Shown: positions 21,579 to 30,457 of the stretch, in pieces
Position numbering within the stretch: the stretch's first letter is position 1
Layout: each line of letters starts with the position of its first letter
Virus record (IMG/VR): IMGVR_UViG_3300035670_000305
Coordinates: 1-50,812 of that record
DNA: 50,812 nt
DNA from: a virus
Reading direction: 5' to 3' (one strand)
Position numbers and translations under genes: made by a program
The notes under the pieces: generated by a model
What the model saw: only the letters and a program-made list of their open reading frames with translations
What the model was told of the DNA's origin: nothing
Databases searched by the model: none

Positions 21579-21657
21579 AAGTCCTTCGGGACTTCCCCCG
21601 TCCCTCCGGCGAACCGTCACTAAAGCTATGATAGCAAGAGCGTCCGGCAAGCGGACG
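21579..21657 (+). promoter_or_regulatory. Two further hairpins upstream of the late operon
   Basis: AAGTCC-TTCG-GGACTT (21579-21594) is a perfect stem with a UUCG tetraloop. CGTCCG-GCAAG-CGGACG (21641-21657) is a second perfect stem. Neither has a T-run. They could be part of an antitermination or processing leader for the late genes. I see no convincing promoter here. Confidence 0.45.
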
Positions 21658-21669
21658 GGGGTTAACTTC

Positions 21670-21765
21670 ATGCTGCAATTCATACTTGGTGCGCTGTTTG
21701 GCTTTATCGCCACGGCGGCTTTTATCGTGCTTGCAGCTTATTCAATTTGGAAGCGAGGTAGCTGA
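21670..21765 (+). CDS. 31-residue membrane peptide
   Basis: ATG 21670 after a GGGGG stretch. MLQFILGALFGFIATAAF, then an aromatic/basic end (SIWKRGS). A single membrane helix; its stop overlaps the next ATG (TGATG). Function unknown. Confidence 0.5.
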   Translation: MLQFILGALFGFIATAAFIVLAAYSIWKRGS

Positions 21766-21896
21766 TGGCAGACCTTGAAGGCCAACTTGGCGAATTGCGC
21801 ATGACAATTGAGATTGTCCGCAAGGAAACTGGCAAAACCGAAACTGTGGAATTGATCGGCACGCCTGTTGCTGAAGAACAAGAGGATTCGGACTAA
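21765..21896 (+). CDS. 43-residue acidic protein
   Basis: TGATG coupling upstream and TAATG coupling downstream. LGELRMTIEIVRKETGKTET, then an acidic end (EEQEDSD). Function unknown; first soluble product of the late operon. Confidence 0.55.
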   Translation: MADLEGQLGELRMTIEIVRKETGKTETVELIGTPVAEEQEDSD

Positions 21897-22285
21897 TGGC
21901 TGTTACCCATAGCACTGCGGCGCGCAACGCAGCTACCGATGCTGTTACCGCACTTTTGGGCACTAGCCCGCGTCTGGTGTTTCGCACATCGGGCACGGTT
22001 GGTGCGCCTGGCACGGCTGTTGCTACCCTGACCATGTCGTCAACCGGCTTTGCTGCGGCATCGTCTGGAACCGCAACGGCAAACTCGATCACCAGCGACA
22101 CCAACGCAACGGGCAACGCTTCGGCGGTTGCAACGGCTACAATTCAGACCAGTGGCGGCACGGTTGTTATTCACTGCGCTGTTGCGGCATCGGCATCTGA
22201 CATCAACATGACCAACGGGCTTACCGTCAACGCTGGCGACACTGTAAGCTGTTCGTCGCTGACCTATACGGCCCTTAGCGCATAA
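21896..22285 (+). CDS. Small secreted-type beta-rich structural protein
   Basis: 129 residues, almost entirely S/T/A/G/V with two cysteines (VIHCAVAAS and TVSCSS). The composition suggests an all-beta decoration or minor structural protein. No family recognised. It sits directly before the repeat protein. Confidence 0.55.
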   Translation: MAVTHSTAARNAATDAVTALLGTSPRLVFRTSGTVGAPGTAVATLTMSSTGFAAASSGTATANSITSDTNATGNASAVATATIQTSGGTVVIHCAVAASASDINMTNGLTVNAGDTVSCSSLTYTALSA

Positions 22286-22296
22286 GGCTTTAAGAC

Positions 22297-23739
22297 ATGC
22301 CTATCACCTTTGTTGGTAGTCATGTCGGCACGCACGCTGCCACAAGCGCACAGACAATTGCGTTTTCAAACCTTCGCAACGAAAGCAACGTTCAACCAAC
22401 GCTTCAGCAGGGCGACCTTGTGCTGGTGGCGGTTGAGAACGCAACTAACAACGTCAACAGGACGGAAGCGCAGCTAACCCCAACAGGCTACACGGCGCTG
22501 CATACCGATGATTATCGGGATGACAGCAACGACAGTAACTTTCTTGTCAGCCGCAAGTTCATGGGTTCAACCCCTGACACTTCGGTTGATATTCCGGCAT
22601 CGGCTGCCACCACAGCGGGCGTTGCCTATGCAATTTATGTGTTTCGCGGTGTCAACCAAGTTGAGCCGATGGACGCAACGCCTGTTCCAACGGGCGCAAT
22701 CAATACGGGCGTTGCCAATGCGGCGGCGATTGTTCCAGTTACGCAAGGCGCGTGGATTGTTGTTTTTGGCGGTGCGGCGGTTGCTGCGGGTGCGGTGTTT
22801 ACCAATCCGGCGGGCATGTCCACCACGACAAACCACTTTCGCAGCGCAACGATTACAACAACCACCAACGACGCAAACATTGGCGGCGCAATATTCACTG
22901 GCTGGACTAGCGGCAGCTATGATCCGGCAGCATTTGGCGGTTCAACGTCAACTAATACAGGTTCATGGTCTGCGGTAACGCTGGCGCTAAGGCCGGTAGT
23001 TGACCACACAACAACAGGCGCGCTGCCTGGCGTAAGTTCATCCATTGCGGGATCGGCAAATCGCACAAGCCCTGTTGTCAGCCATTCGACGGATGGCGCA
23101 CTAACGGGCCAAGGTTCAACGGTTGTCGGGTCAGCAACAAGATTCAGAGCATTTGCAACCAGCGGGGTTCTGACTGGCCAAGGCCCGACGCTTTCGGGTT
23201 CGGCAGCACGGTTCAGGGCTTTTGCCACATCGGGCGCACTAACGGGGCAGGGTTCAACTGTTGCGGGCAGTGCCGACAGATCGGCATCGACGGTAACGCA
23301 CGCAACAACGGGCAGCCTTACTGGGCAAGGTTCAAGCGTTGCGGGTTCTGCGGCAAGGGAACGCATACACGCTTCAACCGGCGTTCTGACAGCCCAAGGC
23401 GCACAGATAACGGGGATTAGCCTTCGTTACCGCCTATTTGACACATCGGGCGCGCTGGAAGGCCAAGGATCGACGGTTGAGGGTTCGGCCAGCCTAACGC
23501 GCTTGCCAGTGTCGCACGGCACAACTGGCGTGCTTGCTGGACAGGGTTCGTTAATTACTGGCGCTACTTCAAAAGTAGGGTATTCAATAGTTATTCCGCC
23601 TGAAGGCACATGGAGCGCACAAACCCCTGAACCTTCATCATGGGATGCACAAACACCAACAACTGAAAACTGGACAACCGAAACACCGGCAAGCGGCACA
23701 TGGACACCCATGACGCCGCCATCTGGTTCTTGGACCTAA
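22297..23739 (+). CDS. Repeat-rich structural protein with C-terminal W-repeats
   Basis: 480 residues. Residues 1-230 form a beta-rich domain (YVFRGVNQVEPMDATPV). From about residue 238 come eight imperfect repeats of about 23-25 residues built around TSGALTGQGSTVAGSA. The last 45 residues carry Trp about every 10 residues within W-x3-TP-type units (TWSAQTPEPSSWDAQTP). Such composition suits a fibrous or surface-exposed virion decoration. It is upstream of the terminase genes, an unusual place for a fibre. No family recognised. Confidence 0.6.
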   Translation: MPITFVGSHVGTHAATSAQTIAFSNLRNESNVQPTLQQGDLVLVAVENATNNVNRTEAQLTPTGYTALHTDDYRDDSNDSNFLVSRKFMGSTPDTSVDIPASAATTAGVAYAIYVFRGVNQVEPMDATPVPTGAINTGVANAAAIVPVTQGAWIVVFGGAAVAAGAVFTNPAGMSTTTNHFRSATITTTTNDANIGGAIFTGWTSGSYDPAAFGGSTSTNTGSWSAVTLALRPVVDHTTTGALPGVSSSIAGSANRTSPVVSHSTDGALTGQGSTVVGSATRFRAFATSGVLTGQGPTLSGSAARFRAFATSGALTGQGSTVAGSADRSASTVTHATTGSLTGQGSSVAGSAARERIHASTGVLTAQGAQITGISLRYRLFDTSGALEGQGSTVEGSASLTRLPVSHGTTGVLAGQGSLITGATSKVGYSIVIPPEGTWSAQTPEPSSWDAQTPTTENWTTETPASGTWTPMTPPSGSWT

Positions 23740-23777
23740 GACCGCCCACTCGCAAGAGAGCGGAAAAGCGAGGGTTT

Positions 23778-24065
23778 ATGAGTGACGAGCCTAAAATAGG
23801 CCCGAATAGGGGTAACGCAGGCAAGGGGCGTCCTAAAGGAAGCCTCAACAAGTCCACGCAGATTGCTAAGGATGCAATAGCGCAGGCTGCCGAGGAATTG
23901 GGTGGTTCGCAGCGCCTTGTGGATTGGGCAAAGGAAGACCCAAAGAACGAACATTCGTTCTGGACTAACATTTATCCGAAGCTGCTGCCGCTTCAGGTCA
24001 ATGCAAGCCATGACGGCACTGTAATTGCCCAAGTGGTGTTTCGGGGCTTGAATGAGAACGGTTGA
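23778..24065 (+). CDS. Putative small terminase subunit
   Basis: 95 residues from MSDEPKIG (23778). PNRGNAGKGRPKGSLNKSTQ is a basic segment found in many small packaging proteins that precede a large terminase, and FWTNIYPKLLPLQV follows. It overlaps the large-subunit gene by 14 nt. Role in recognising the packaging site is inferred from position and motif. Confidence 0.7.
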   Translation: MSDEPKIGPNRGNAGKGRPKGSLNKSTQIAKDAIAQAAEELGGSQRLVDWAKEDPKNEHSFWTNIYPKLLPLQVNASHDGTVIAQVVFRGLNENG

Positions 24066-25320
24066 ATTAGTCTCGCCTTACGAGGTTCGAGAACAATTCC
24101 TGCCGCTTCACAAGCGTCAAACCCGTTGGGCCATTGCTGTTGCGCATCGCCGTGCGGGTAAAACGGTTGCCGACATCAATGAACTGATAATGGGTGCAAC
24201 AAAGTGCAAACTGCCTAACCCGCGCTTTGCCTATGTCGCACCACAGTTGAATCAGGCCAAAGACATTGCTTGGACTTACCTGAAGGAATACACGGCTTTT
24301 CTCAGCCCAAAGATAAACGAAAGCGAATTGTGGGTTGAACTGCCGGGCGGTGCACGCATCCGCATTTACGGCGCAGATAATCCCGATCGGTTGCGTGGTA
24401 TCTATCTGGACGGGGTAGTGCTTGATGAGTTTGGGGATATGGACCCGACCATCTGGACACAGGTTTTGCGCCCGGCGTTGTCTGACCGCAAAGGCTGGGC
24501 AATCTTTATTGGAACGCCAAAAGGCAAGAACACCTTTTACAAGCTATGGGTTGAAGCCGAAGGGGATGAAGACTGGACGCGCATAATGTTGCGTGCGTCC
24601 GAGACTGGCTTGCTTGATGCAAAAGAATTGGCCGACGCTCGCAAGATGATGTCGGACGATGAATATGCTCAGGAATATGAATGTTCGTTCGATGCTGCCG
24701 TTCGCGGGGCATATTATGCCAAGGAGCTTAACGAGGCCGAGGCAAGCGAACCAAAGCGGATCACATCTGTTCCGCATGATCCAAGGCTATTGACGCACAC
24801 CGCATGGGATTTGGGTGTTGCGGATAGCACTGTGGTTTGGTTTATCCAGACTGTAGGCCGCGAAACACGCTTCATTGACTGTCTGAAGGGTGAAGGCGTC
24901 GGCTTGGATTGGTATGTTGCCCAGCTTCAACAACGGGGCTGGTTATACGGCAATCACTATTTGCCGCACGATGTCGAGGTTCGGGAACTAGGGACGGGCA
25001 AGAGCCGCAAGGAAGTTCTTGAGGGGCTAGGCCTCAACAATATCAGGGTTGTTCCTAATATCCCGATTGCTGACGGCATACAGGCTTTGCGCATGTTGTT
25101 GCCGACTTGCTGGTTTGATGCCGGCAAGTGCAAGGAGGGTGTGGAGGCCCTTCGCATGTATCGCCGTGAATGGGATGACAAACGGCAGGAATTTAGAACG
25201 CATCCGCTGCATGACTGGACAAGCCATTATGCGGACGCAGCAAGGTATTTCGCAGTAGGCCATCAGGAGGTAAGCGCATCGCGACCGATCATCACGGGCC
25301 TTCGCAGGGGCATCGTATGA
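24052..25320 (+). CDS. terL: Terminase large subunit
   Basis: A 422-residue ATPase/nuclease that pumps and cuts phage DNA. Walker A is AHRRAGKT (31-38) and Walker B with the catalytic Glu is VVLDE (122-126). The coupling motif IGTPKGKN follows at about residue 155. The nuclease part starts AWDLGVADSTVVWF, carrying the first catalytic Asp. Length is at the short end of the family. The stop overlaps the start of the radical-SAM gene (ATGA). Confidence 0.95.
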   Translation: MRTVELVSPYEVREQFLPLHKRQTRWAIAVAHRRAGKTVADINELIMGATKCKLPNPRFAYVAPQLNQAKDIAWTYLKEYTAFLSPKINESELWVELPGGARIRIYGADNPDRLRGIYLDGVVLDEFGDMDPTIWTQVLRPALSDRKGWAIFIGTPKGKNTFYKLWVEAEGDEDWTRIMLRASETGLLDAKELADARKMMSDDEYAQEYECSFDAAVRGAYYAKELNEAEASEPKRITSVPHDPRLLTHTAWDLGVADSTVVWFIQTVGRETRFIDCLKGEGVGLDWYVAQLQQRGWLYGNHYLPHDVEVRELGTGKSRKEVLEGLGLNNIRVVPNIPIADGIQALRMLLPTCWFDAGKCKEGVEALRMYRREWDDKRQEFRTHPLHDWTSHYADAARYFAVGHQEVSASRPIITGLRRGIV

Positions 25321-26159
25321 GTTTACGCGACACTTACCTAGACTGGCCGCATGAGATCAGTTTGGAGACGTTTGCCAAGTGCAACGCGTCTTGCACATTC
25401 TGTCCATACACAACACTGGAACGCATCGGCACAAAGATGCCGGACGAACTGATAGACAAGATTATCGATGAACTGAAAGACCATCCGTGGCCGTTCATGT
25501 TCTCGCCGTTTAAGGTCAATGAGCCGTTTCTGGACAAGCGGCTTATCGCGATATGCGAAAAGGTAAATCGCGAACTGCCCCGCGCTCATTTGCGGATATT
25601 CTCCAACGGTTCGGCATTGACTGAAAAGCATATTGACGGGGTGAACGGGTTAGAGCGAGTAGTTCATATGTGGATCAGCCTGAATGACCACAGGCCCGAT
25701 GAATATAAACAACTGATGGGATTGGACTTCGAACGGACATGCAAGAATCTGGACTTGCTACATGAGAAGGTCGCGGCGGGAACTTTCCGCTGGGATGTTG
25801 TCGTATCGCGTGTTCGGGAAGCGTTCATACCGTCCGAAACAGACAACGCCTTTGCCGCCTACGTTAACCGACGCTGGCCCTTGTTTAAAGTCCACCTTAT
25901 CAAGCGAGATGGATGGATAGGCTACACCGAGCCGAATGACGCTGTAGTGCCTGACGCGCCTTGCGGGCGTTGGTTTGAATTGTCGATTTGCGCTGATGGC
26001 AAGGTTAGCTTGTGCTGCATGGACGGCACGGGTGAACATGCGATTGGCGATATTAACAACGGGGTATTTGAGACTTACAACGCGCCACACTGGCGGGAGC
26101 GTAGGCTTAAGATGCTATCACGGCATCAAGTGTCCCCGTGCAATGGGTGCACATACTGA
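25317..26159 (+). CDS. Radical-SAM enzyme with SPASM-like C-terminus
   Basis: 280 residues. KCNASCTFCPY holds the CxxxCxxC cluster (C22, C26, C29) that binds the 4Fe-4S radical-SAM centre. FSNGSAL and WISLNDH fit the following beta strands. The C-terminus (PCGRWFELSICADGKVSLCCMDG, then IGDI and SPCNGCTY) is the cysteine pattern of a SPASM/twitch auxiliary cluster, typical of peptide- or sugar-modifying enzymes. It is translationally coupled to terL and lies before a methyltransferase and the portal. Substrate unknown. Confidence 0.88.
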   Translation: MSLRDTYLDWPHEISLETFAKCNASCTFCPYTTLERIGTKMPDELIDKIIDELKDHPWPFMFSPFKVNEPFLDKRLIAICEKVNRELPRAHLRIFSNGSALTEKHIDGVNGLERVVHMWISLNDHRPDEYKQLMGLDFERTCKNLDLLHEKVAAGTFRWDVVVSRVREAFIPSETDNAFAAYVNRRWPLFKVHLIKRDGWIGYTEPNDAVVPDAPCGRWFELSICADGKVSLCCMDGTGEHAIGDINNGVFETYNAPHWRERRLKMLSRHQVSPCNGCTY

Positions 26160-26332
26160 TGCGAAAAGATTATTCAAAGATGAGCGACGCCGAATTGTGG
26201 GCGGAAATGGATAAAGAGCAGGCAGAGACATCTGCGCGTGACAAGCGTTTGCGTCGGTCTGGCGCGCATGAAATGGCGACTGCCCACGCGGAGTTTTTTC
26301 AGCGCGAAGTGTTTAGAGCGTTCAATGCGTGA
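26159..26332 (+). CDS. 57-residue protein in packaging module
   Basis: TGATG coupling with the radical-SAM gene. MRKDYSKMSDAELWAEMDKE, then a helical basic/acidic body ending EVFRAFNA. Could be a partner of the radical-SAM protein; no family recognised. Confidence 0.55.
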   Translation: MRKDYSKMSDAELWAEMDKEQAETSARDKRLRRSGAHEMATAHAEFFQREVFRAFNA

Positions 26333-26537
26333 ACTGTTTATTGGCATGGAAGCTGCTGTTGTTGAAGACGGGCCGATCGTGATTGACTGGTTGCACAACA
26401 CAGTAACAAATCTGACGCCGCTAGAAAAAGCAGTGACGCCGCCAAAGTTATGGCAGCAAGCTTTAACTTATGCGGCACACAAAAAGCGTCGAGAACGCCA
26501 AATTGATTTTGCATGGAGTTACTTAGGCCATGCGTGA
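26325..26537 (+). CDS. 70-residue protein in packaging module
   Basis: ATG 26325 lies in the end of the previous gene. MRELFIGMEAAVVEDGPIVI, then LTPLEKAVTPPKLWQQAL and a basic helix. No family recognised. Confidence 0.5.
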   Translation: MRELFIGMEAAVVEDGPIVIDWLHNTVTNLTPLEKAVTPPKLWQQALTYAAHKKRRERQIDFAWSYLGHA

Positions 26538-27051
26538 ACTTCTCATTGGCTGCGGAAACAGCCGCCGCAAGAAACTGACATTCGATGATAACCTGTCATG
26601 GGATGAACTGGTAACAATCGACCACGATCCGAACTGCGGGGCGGACATTGTTCATGACTTGGACGTTACCCCGTGGCCTGTGGATGGCGACCAGTTTGAC
26701 GGCGTTCATGCATACGAGGTTCTTGAGCATCTAGGCCAGCAGGGCGATTTTAAAGCGTTCTTCCGACACTTTGGCGAGATTTACCGGGTATTGAAGGATC
26801 AGGGCATTCTATACGCAACCGTCCCTGCATGGGATGATGTGTGGGCATGGGCTGACCCGTCGCATACCCGCGTGATTGCGCCTGAGACTTTGGTTTTCTT
26901 GGATCAGACTGAATATGTCAAACAGGTTGGCGTGACGCCAATGACTGACTTCCGCTGGCTGTGGAAGGGCGACTTTGAGGCCATCGCCTGCGAACGCAAG
27001 AGCGGCCACTACTGGATTGCACTGAAGGCACATAAGCCCGCACGCGTATAA
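26530..27051 (+). CDS. Class I SAM-dependent methyltransferase
   Basis: 173 residues. LLIGCGNSRRKKL is a motif I SAM-binding loop, and VTIDHDPNCGADIVHDL supplies the acidic residue after strand 2. FDGVHAYEVLEHLG is the motif IV-like segment of Methyltransf_11-type enzymes. Substrate unknown; this group often methylates small molecules, lipids or sugars. It shares an operon with the radical-SAM gene. Confidence 0.8.
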   Translation: MRELLIGCGNSRRKKLTFDDNLSWDELVTIDHDPNCGADIVHDLDVTPWPVDGDQFDGVHAYEVLEHLGQQGDFKAFFRHFGEIYRVLKDQGILYATVPAWDDVWAWADPSHTRVIAPETLVFLDQTEYVKQVGVTPMTDFRWLWKGDFEAIACERKSGHYWIALKAHKPARV

Positions 27052-27063
27052 GGAAATCTTTAT

Positions 27064-29151
27064 ATGATTGAACAAGACGCGCTGACCGCTGTGGATTCAG
27101 CGGCGGGCAACGCTATGGAAGAAGGCGAACTTGCCGCGCTGTGCCAGCAATTTGAAGCGCAATCCGTTGGTGAGGAATGGGACGAGATTGCCAGCCAGCA
27201 GGAAAAGGCAATCAATTACTACTATCGCCGCCCGTTCGGTGATGAGGTAGCCGGACAAAGCCAAGTTGTTGACGGCACGGTTGGTATCGTAATTGATAAC
27301 GCAATGGCTGCGGTGTTGAAGCCGTTTGTCAGTGCCGAAGATACGGTTTCGTTTAGCCCGCGTGGGCCGGAAGATGTTGAGCAGGCCGAGCAGGCAACGG
27401 AATATGTCAACTACGTCATTAACTGTGACAACCCCGGCTTTCTGATCTTTCATAACTGGTTCAAGGACGCGCTGCTTACCAAGATTGGCGTTATCAAGGT
27501 ATGGTGGGAGGACACGTCTTATCCCGAAGAGGCCCTGACCGACGCGCTAGGCGTATTGCAAGCCCGTGAAGCGCCGGATTACTATGGCGAACAGGATAAT
27601 GGTGACGGAACCTTTAGCGTTTCGCGCATTGTGGCTGACGGACGGGTTAAAATCGAGGTTATTCCGCCTGAAGAATATAAAATCAGCCCTTATGCCCGCA
27701 CCATCAAGGACGCGGTGTATCAATGCCATGCGCCGTCAAACGTAACCCGTTCTGACTTGCTGGAAATGGGCTTTGACCCTGACATAGTGGACACGCTGGC
27801 CGCTTATTCGGGTGAAGGCAAAGAGGCTGGCCGCGAGGAAGCGCGCTATCAAGATGAACGCTATGGGGCGGCAGACCGCCAGCTTGGCACGCCGCACCGT
27901 TCACAGGAAATCATCCCGCTAAAGGATGAATATATCCGCGTGGACTTTGATGGTGACGGGATTGCCGAACTGCGCCGCGTAATGCGGGTTGGCGATACGA
28001 TCCTGTTGAATGAGGAGGTCGAAGAACCGCCTTTTGCCGTTCTTTGCCCCGTTCCTATGCCGCACAAGGTTATCGGCCTGTCGTTGGCTGACCAGGTAGT
28101 TGACTTGCAGCGCATTGCGTCGGTGTTGTGGCGGCAGATGTTAGATAACTTGTATAAGGCCAACAATCCGCGCCCGCACATCCCGATGGGGGCCGAGCGT
28201 GCTGATGGTTCAACCGCTGACAGCCTGATGGACAACGCCCCTGGCGCAGCGGTGCTAGAGGGTTCGGTTCCGATCCGTTACGAATCCGTCCCGTTCGTGG
28301 CTGACAAGTCATTTATGATGATGGAACTGTTGCAACAGCAGCAGGAAGAACGGTCAGGAATTAGCCGTGCAGGGCAGGGGCTAGACACCAACGCCTTGAA
28401 GAAGGCTGGCCAGATGACGGCAACAGAAGTTGCGCAGATTATGTCCGGCAAGAATGCCCGCGCTGAAATGATTGCGCGCATCTTTGCTGAAACGGGCGTT
28501 AGCGACCTGTTCAAACTGGTGTTGAAGCTACTGGTTCGCCACCAACCCAAGGCACGCATGATCCGTTTGCGCAACCAATGGGTTGAGATGAACCCGCGCA
28601 TGTGGAATCCCGAAATGGATTTGACCATTAACGTGGGCCTAGGAATGGGTGAGCGTTCCGAACAAATCATGCAGGCCGATGCCATCTTGCAGACGATGGC
28701 TGAACTGGCGCAATCGCCTTACGCATCGCTGGTTAGCGCCGAAAACGTCTATAACGCCGTCAAGCGCAAATACCACGCTGCGGGCATCAAGTCGGTTGAT
28801 GAATATATCAGCGAACCGCAAGAAGCCCCTGAGCAGGAACAGCCTAGCCCTGAGCAGATGAAGGTTGAAGGTGAACTTCAGATGCAGGCTGCCAAGTTGC
28901 AAGGTGAACAGCAGATGCAAGCGGCTAAACTGGATGCGGCCCGCGAAGAAATGCTGATGAAGCAGCAACTGGCCCGCGAACAGGCTGAATTTGAAGCGCA
29001 ACTGGCCCGTGAAAAGGCCGCGCTTGAGATTGAACTGGCCCGCGAGAAAATGGCGATGGAGGCCGAACTTGCCCGCGAACGTGCGGCACTTGACGCCACG
29101 GCTAAAGTTGAAATCAGCAAGAACCGTCCAGGCGGGGATTTAGCTGAATGA
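27064..29151 (+). CDS. Portal protein (P22-like)
   Basis: 695 residues. An N-terminal INYYYRRPFGDE and VVDGTVGIVIDNAMAAVLKP, a wing region (VDLQRIASVLWRQMLDNLYKAN) and a stem-like MNPRMWN segment match portal proteins of short-tailed phages. The C-terminal 100 residues are a long coiled coil built of LARE(K/R) repeats, comparable to the barrel of P22 portal. The dodecamer would form the DNA entry channel and bind terminase. Confidence 0.9.
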   Translation: MIEQDALTAVDSAAGNAMEEGELAALCQQFEAQSVGEEWDEIASQQEKAINYYYRRPFGDEVAGQSQVVDGTVGIVIDNAMAAVLKPFVSAEDTVSFSPRGPEDVEQAEQATEYVNYVINCDNPGFLIFHNWFKDALLTKIGVIKVWWEDTSYPEEALTDALGVLQAREAPDYYGEQDNGDGTFSVSRIVADGRVKIEVIPPEEYKISPYARTIKDAVYQCHAPSNVTRSDLLEMGFDPDIVDTLAAYSGEGKEAGREEARYQDERYGAADRQLGTPHRSQEIIPLKDEYIRVDFDGDGIAELRRVMRVGDTILLNEEVEEPPFAVLCPVPMPHKVIGLSLADQVVDLQRIASVLWRQMLDNLYKANNPRPHIPMGAERADGSTADSLMDNAPGAAVLEGSVPIRYESVPFVADKSFMMMELLQQQQEERSGISRAGQGLDTNALKKAGQMTATEVAQIMSGKNARAEMIARIFAETGVSDLFKLVLKLLVRHQPKARMIRLRNQWVEMNPRMWNPEMDLTINVGLGMGERSEQIMQADAILQTMAELAQSPYASLVSAENVYNAVKRKYHAAGIKSVDEYISEPQEAPEQEQPSPEQMKVEGELQMQAAKLQGEQQMQAAKLDAAREEMLMKQQLAREQAEFEAQLAREKAALEIELAREKMAMEAELARERAALDATAKVEISKNRPGGDLAE

Positions 29152-29369
29152 ACCTGTTTGACCGACGCGCAAGGGGTGTCCGCGCCCGTCTTGCCTTGGA
29201 AGACAGTGTTTTAGGCGAAGCATTTAAAGAAGTTGAGCAAGACATTCACAACGCATGGGCCGCTGCCAAGATGCAGCGCACACGCGAACGGTTGCACGCG
29301 GAATTGACCGCGCTGGATCGAGTGAAACGCAAGTTAGCGGAAATGGCGCAACACGCACCCCGCGACTGA
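29148..29369 (+). CDS. Small helical protein between portal and scaffold
   Basis: 73 residues with ATGA overlap. Charged, helical (LGEAFKEVEQDIHNAWAAAK). No family recognised; possibly a head-assembly accessory. Confidence 0.55.
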   Translation: MNLFDRRARGVRARLALEDSVLGEAFKEVEQDIHNAWAAAKMQRTRERLHAELTALDRVKRKLAEMAQHAPRD

Positions 29370-29394
29370 CCCGACCACAATCTAAGGACATGAC

Positions 29395-30447
29395 ATGAGT
29401 GACACTGCCCAGCCAGCAATGGCAGCAGACCCGAACGTGCAACTTGAGAACGCAGCCAACGCATTCAAGGCTGCGCTTGGACAGGACACACAGCCCCGTG
29501 ATGAGCAGGGGCGCTTCGCTTCCGCACAGCCAGAAGAAGAAGATTTAGCCGAACCGGAACCGCAAGGGGAAGTTGAGGCTGAAGACGATGCCGAAATTGA
29601 AGCTGATGCCGAGGCAGCCGATGAGGCCCAGCCAGAGCCAGCCAAAATGCCGACATCGTGGAGCAAAGAAGACGCCGACTTGTGGGAGTCGCTGCCAGCA
29701 GAAGCGCAAGGCAAGATAGCCGAACGCGAAGCACAGCGCGAACAAGCGGTTAATCAAAAGTTCCAAGAAGCCGCCAATGTCAGGAAGGAAACAGAAGCCC
29801 AACTGGCGGAGGCAAATGCCAACCGTGATGCTTACAAACAGGCAATTGATGAGGTTCTAAGCCTTGTCCAGCCTGTCAAGCCTGACCCGCGTGCTTATGG
29901 AGCGGGAACAGGAAATTACAACCGTGAGGCTTACGATCTGGCTGTTGTCGAATATGAGCAACAGTCTGCAATCGTCCAGCAACTTCAGCAGCAGCGGCAA
30001 GCATTAGCCGCCCAGCAGGCCGAAGAAGCTAACCGCGCATATCAGGCAGAAATTGCAGCCATTGAGGAAGTGGCCCGTCCACGCTTTATGGCTGACGTTC
30101 CCGAACTTGCTGACGCTCAAAAGGCCCCGCAAGTGCTGTCCGATATTGTCCAATATGCACTTGAGCAGGGCATTCCGTCATCTGTGTTCGAGGCTGATAA
30201 CCTTAGCGCAGTGACATCTGCCGAAATGCATATGGCGTGGAAGGCGATGCAATATGACCGCATCAAAAGCGCACAAGGCAAGGTGAAGGAAACCCCTGCA
30301 CCAAAGCCCGCGCAGCCAGCAGTCAAGCCCGGTGTAACCATTCCACGTTCCGCATCCAAGGCCACGGCAATGCGCAAGGCATCCGACAGGTTGGCAACCG
30401 AAGGCAGCGTCGAAGCAGGCGCAGCCGTCTGGAAACAATTCTTGTAG
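29395..30447 (+). CDS. Scaffolding protein
   Basis: 350 residues, no aromatic core. There is an acidic segment (DEQGRFASAQPEEEDLAEPE onward), then a long coiled coil (about 105-240), then a basic, proline-rich end (KETPAPKPAQPAVKPG...SASKATAMRKASDRL). The conserved phrase DEQGRFA and location immediately before the capsid gene are typical of scaffolds that guide prohead assembly. Confidence 0.8.
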   Translation: MSDTAQPAMAADPNVQLENAANAFKAALGQDTQPRDEQGRFASAQPEEEDLAEPEPQGEVEAEDDAEIEADAEAADEAQPEPAKMPTSWSKEDADLWESLPAEAQGKIAEREAQREQAVNQKFQEAANVRKETEAQLAEANANRDAYKQAIDEVLSLVQPVKPDPRAYGAGTGNYNREAYDLAVVEYEQQSAIVQQLQQQRQALAAQQAEEANRAYQAEIAAIEEVARPRFMADVPELADAQKAPQVLSDIVQYALEQGIPSSVFEADNLSAVTSAEMHMAWKAMQYDRIKSAQGKVKETPAPKPAQPAVKPGVTIPRSASKATAMRKASDRLATEGSVEAGAAVWKQFL

Positions 30448-30457
30448 GATTTTTGAA

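Noticed and set aside
22635-23366. Minus-strand frames opposite the repeat protein
   Set aside because: They arise from the repetitive, biased codons of the plus-strand gene.
22990-23580. CRISPR-like array
   Set aside because: The repeats are imperfect, in frame and protein-coding, with no spacers of constant length.
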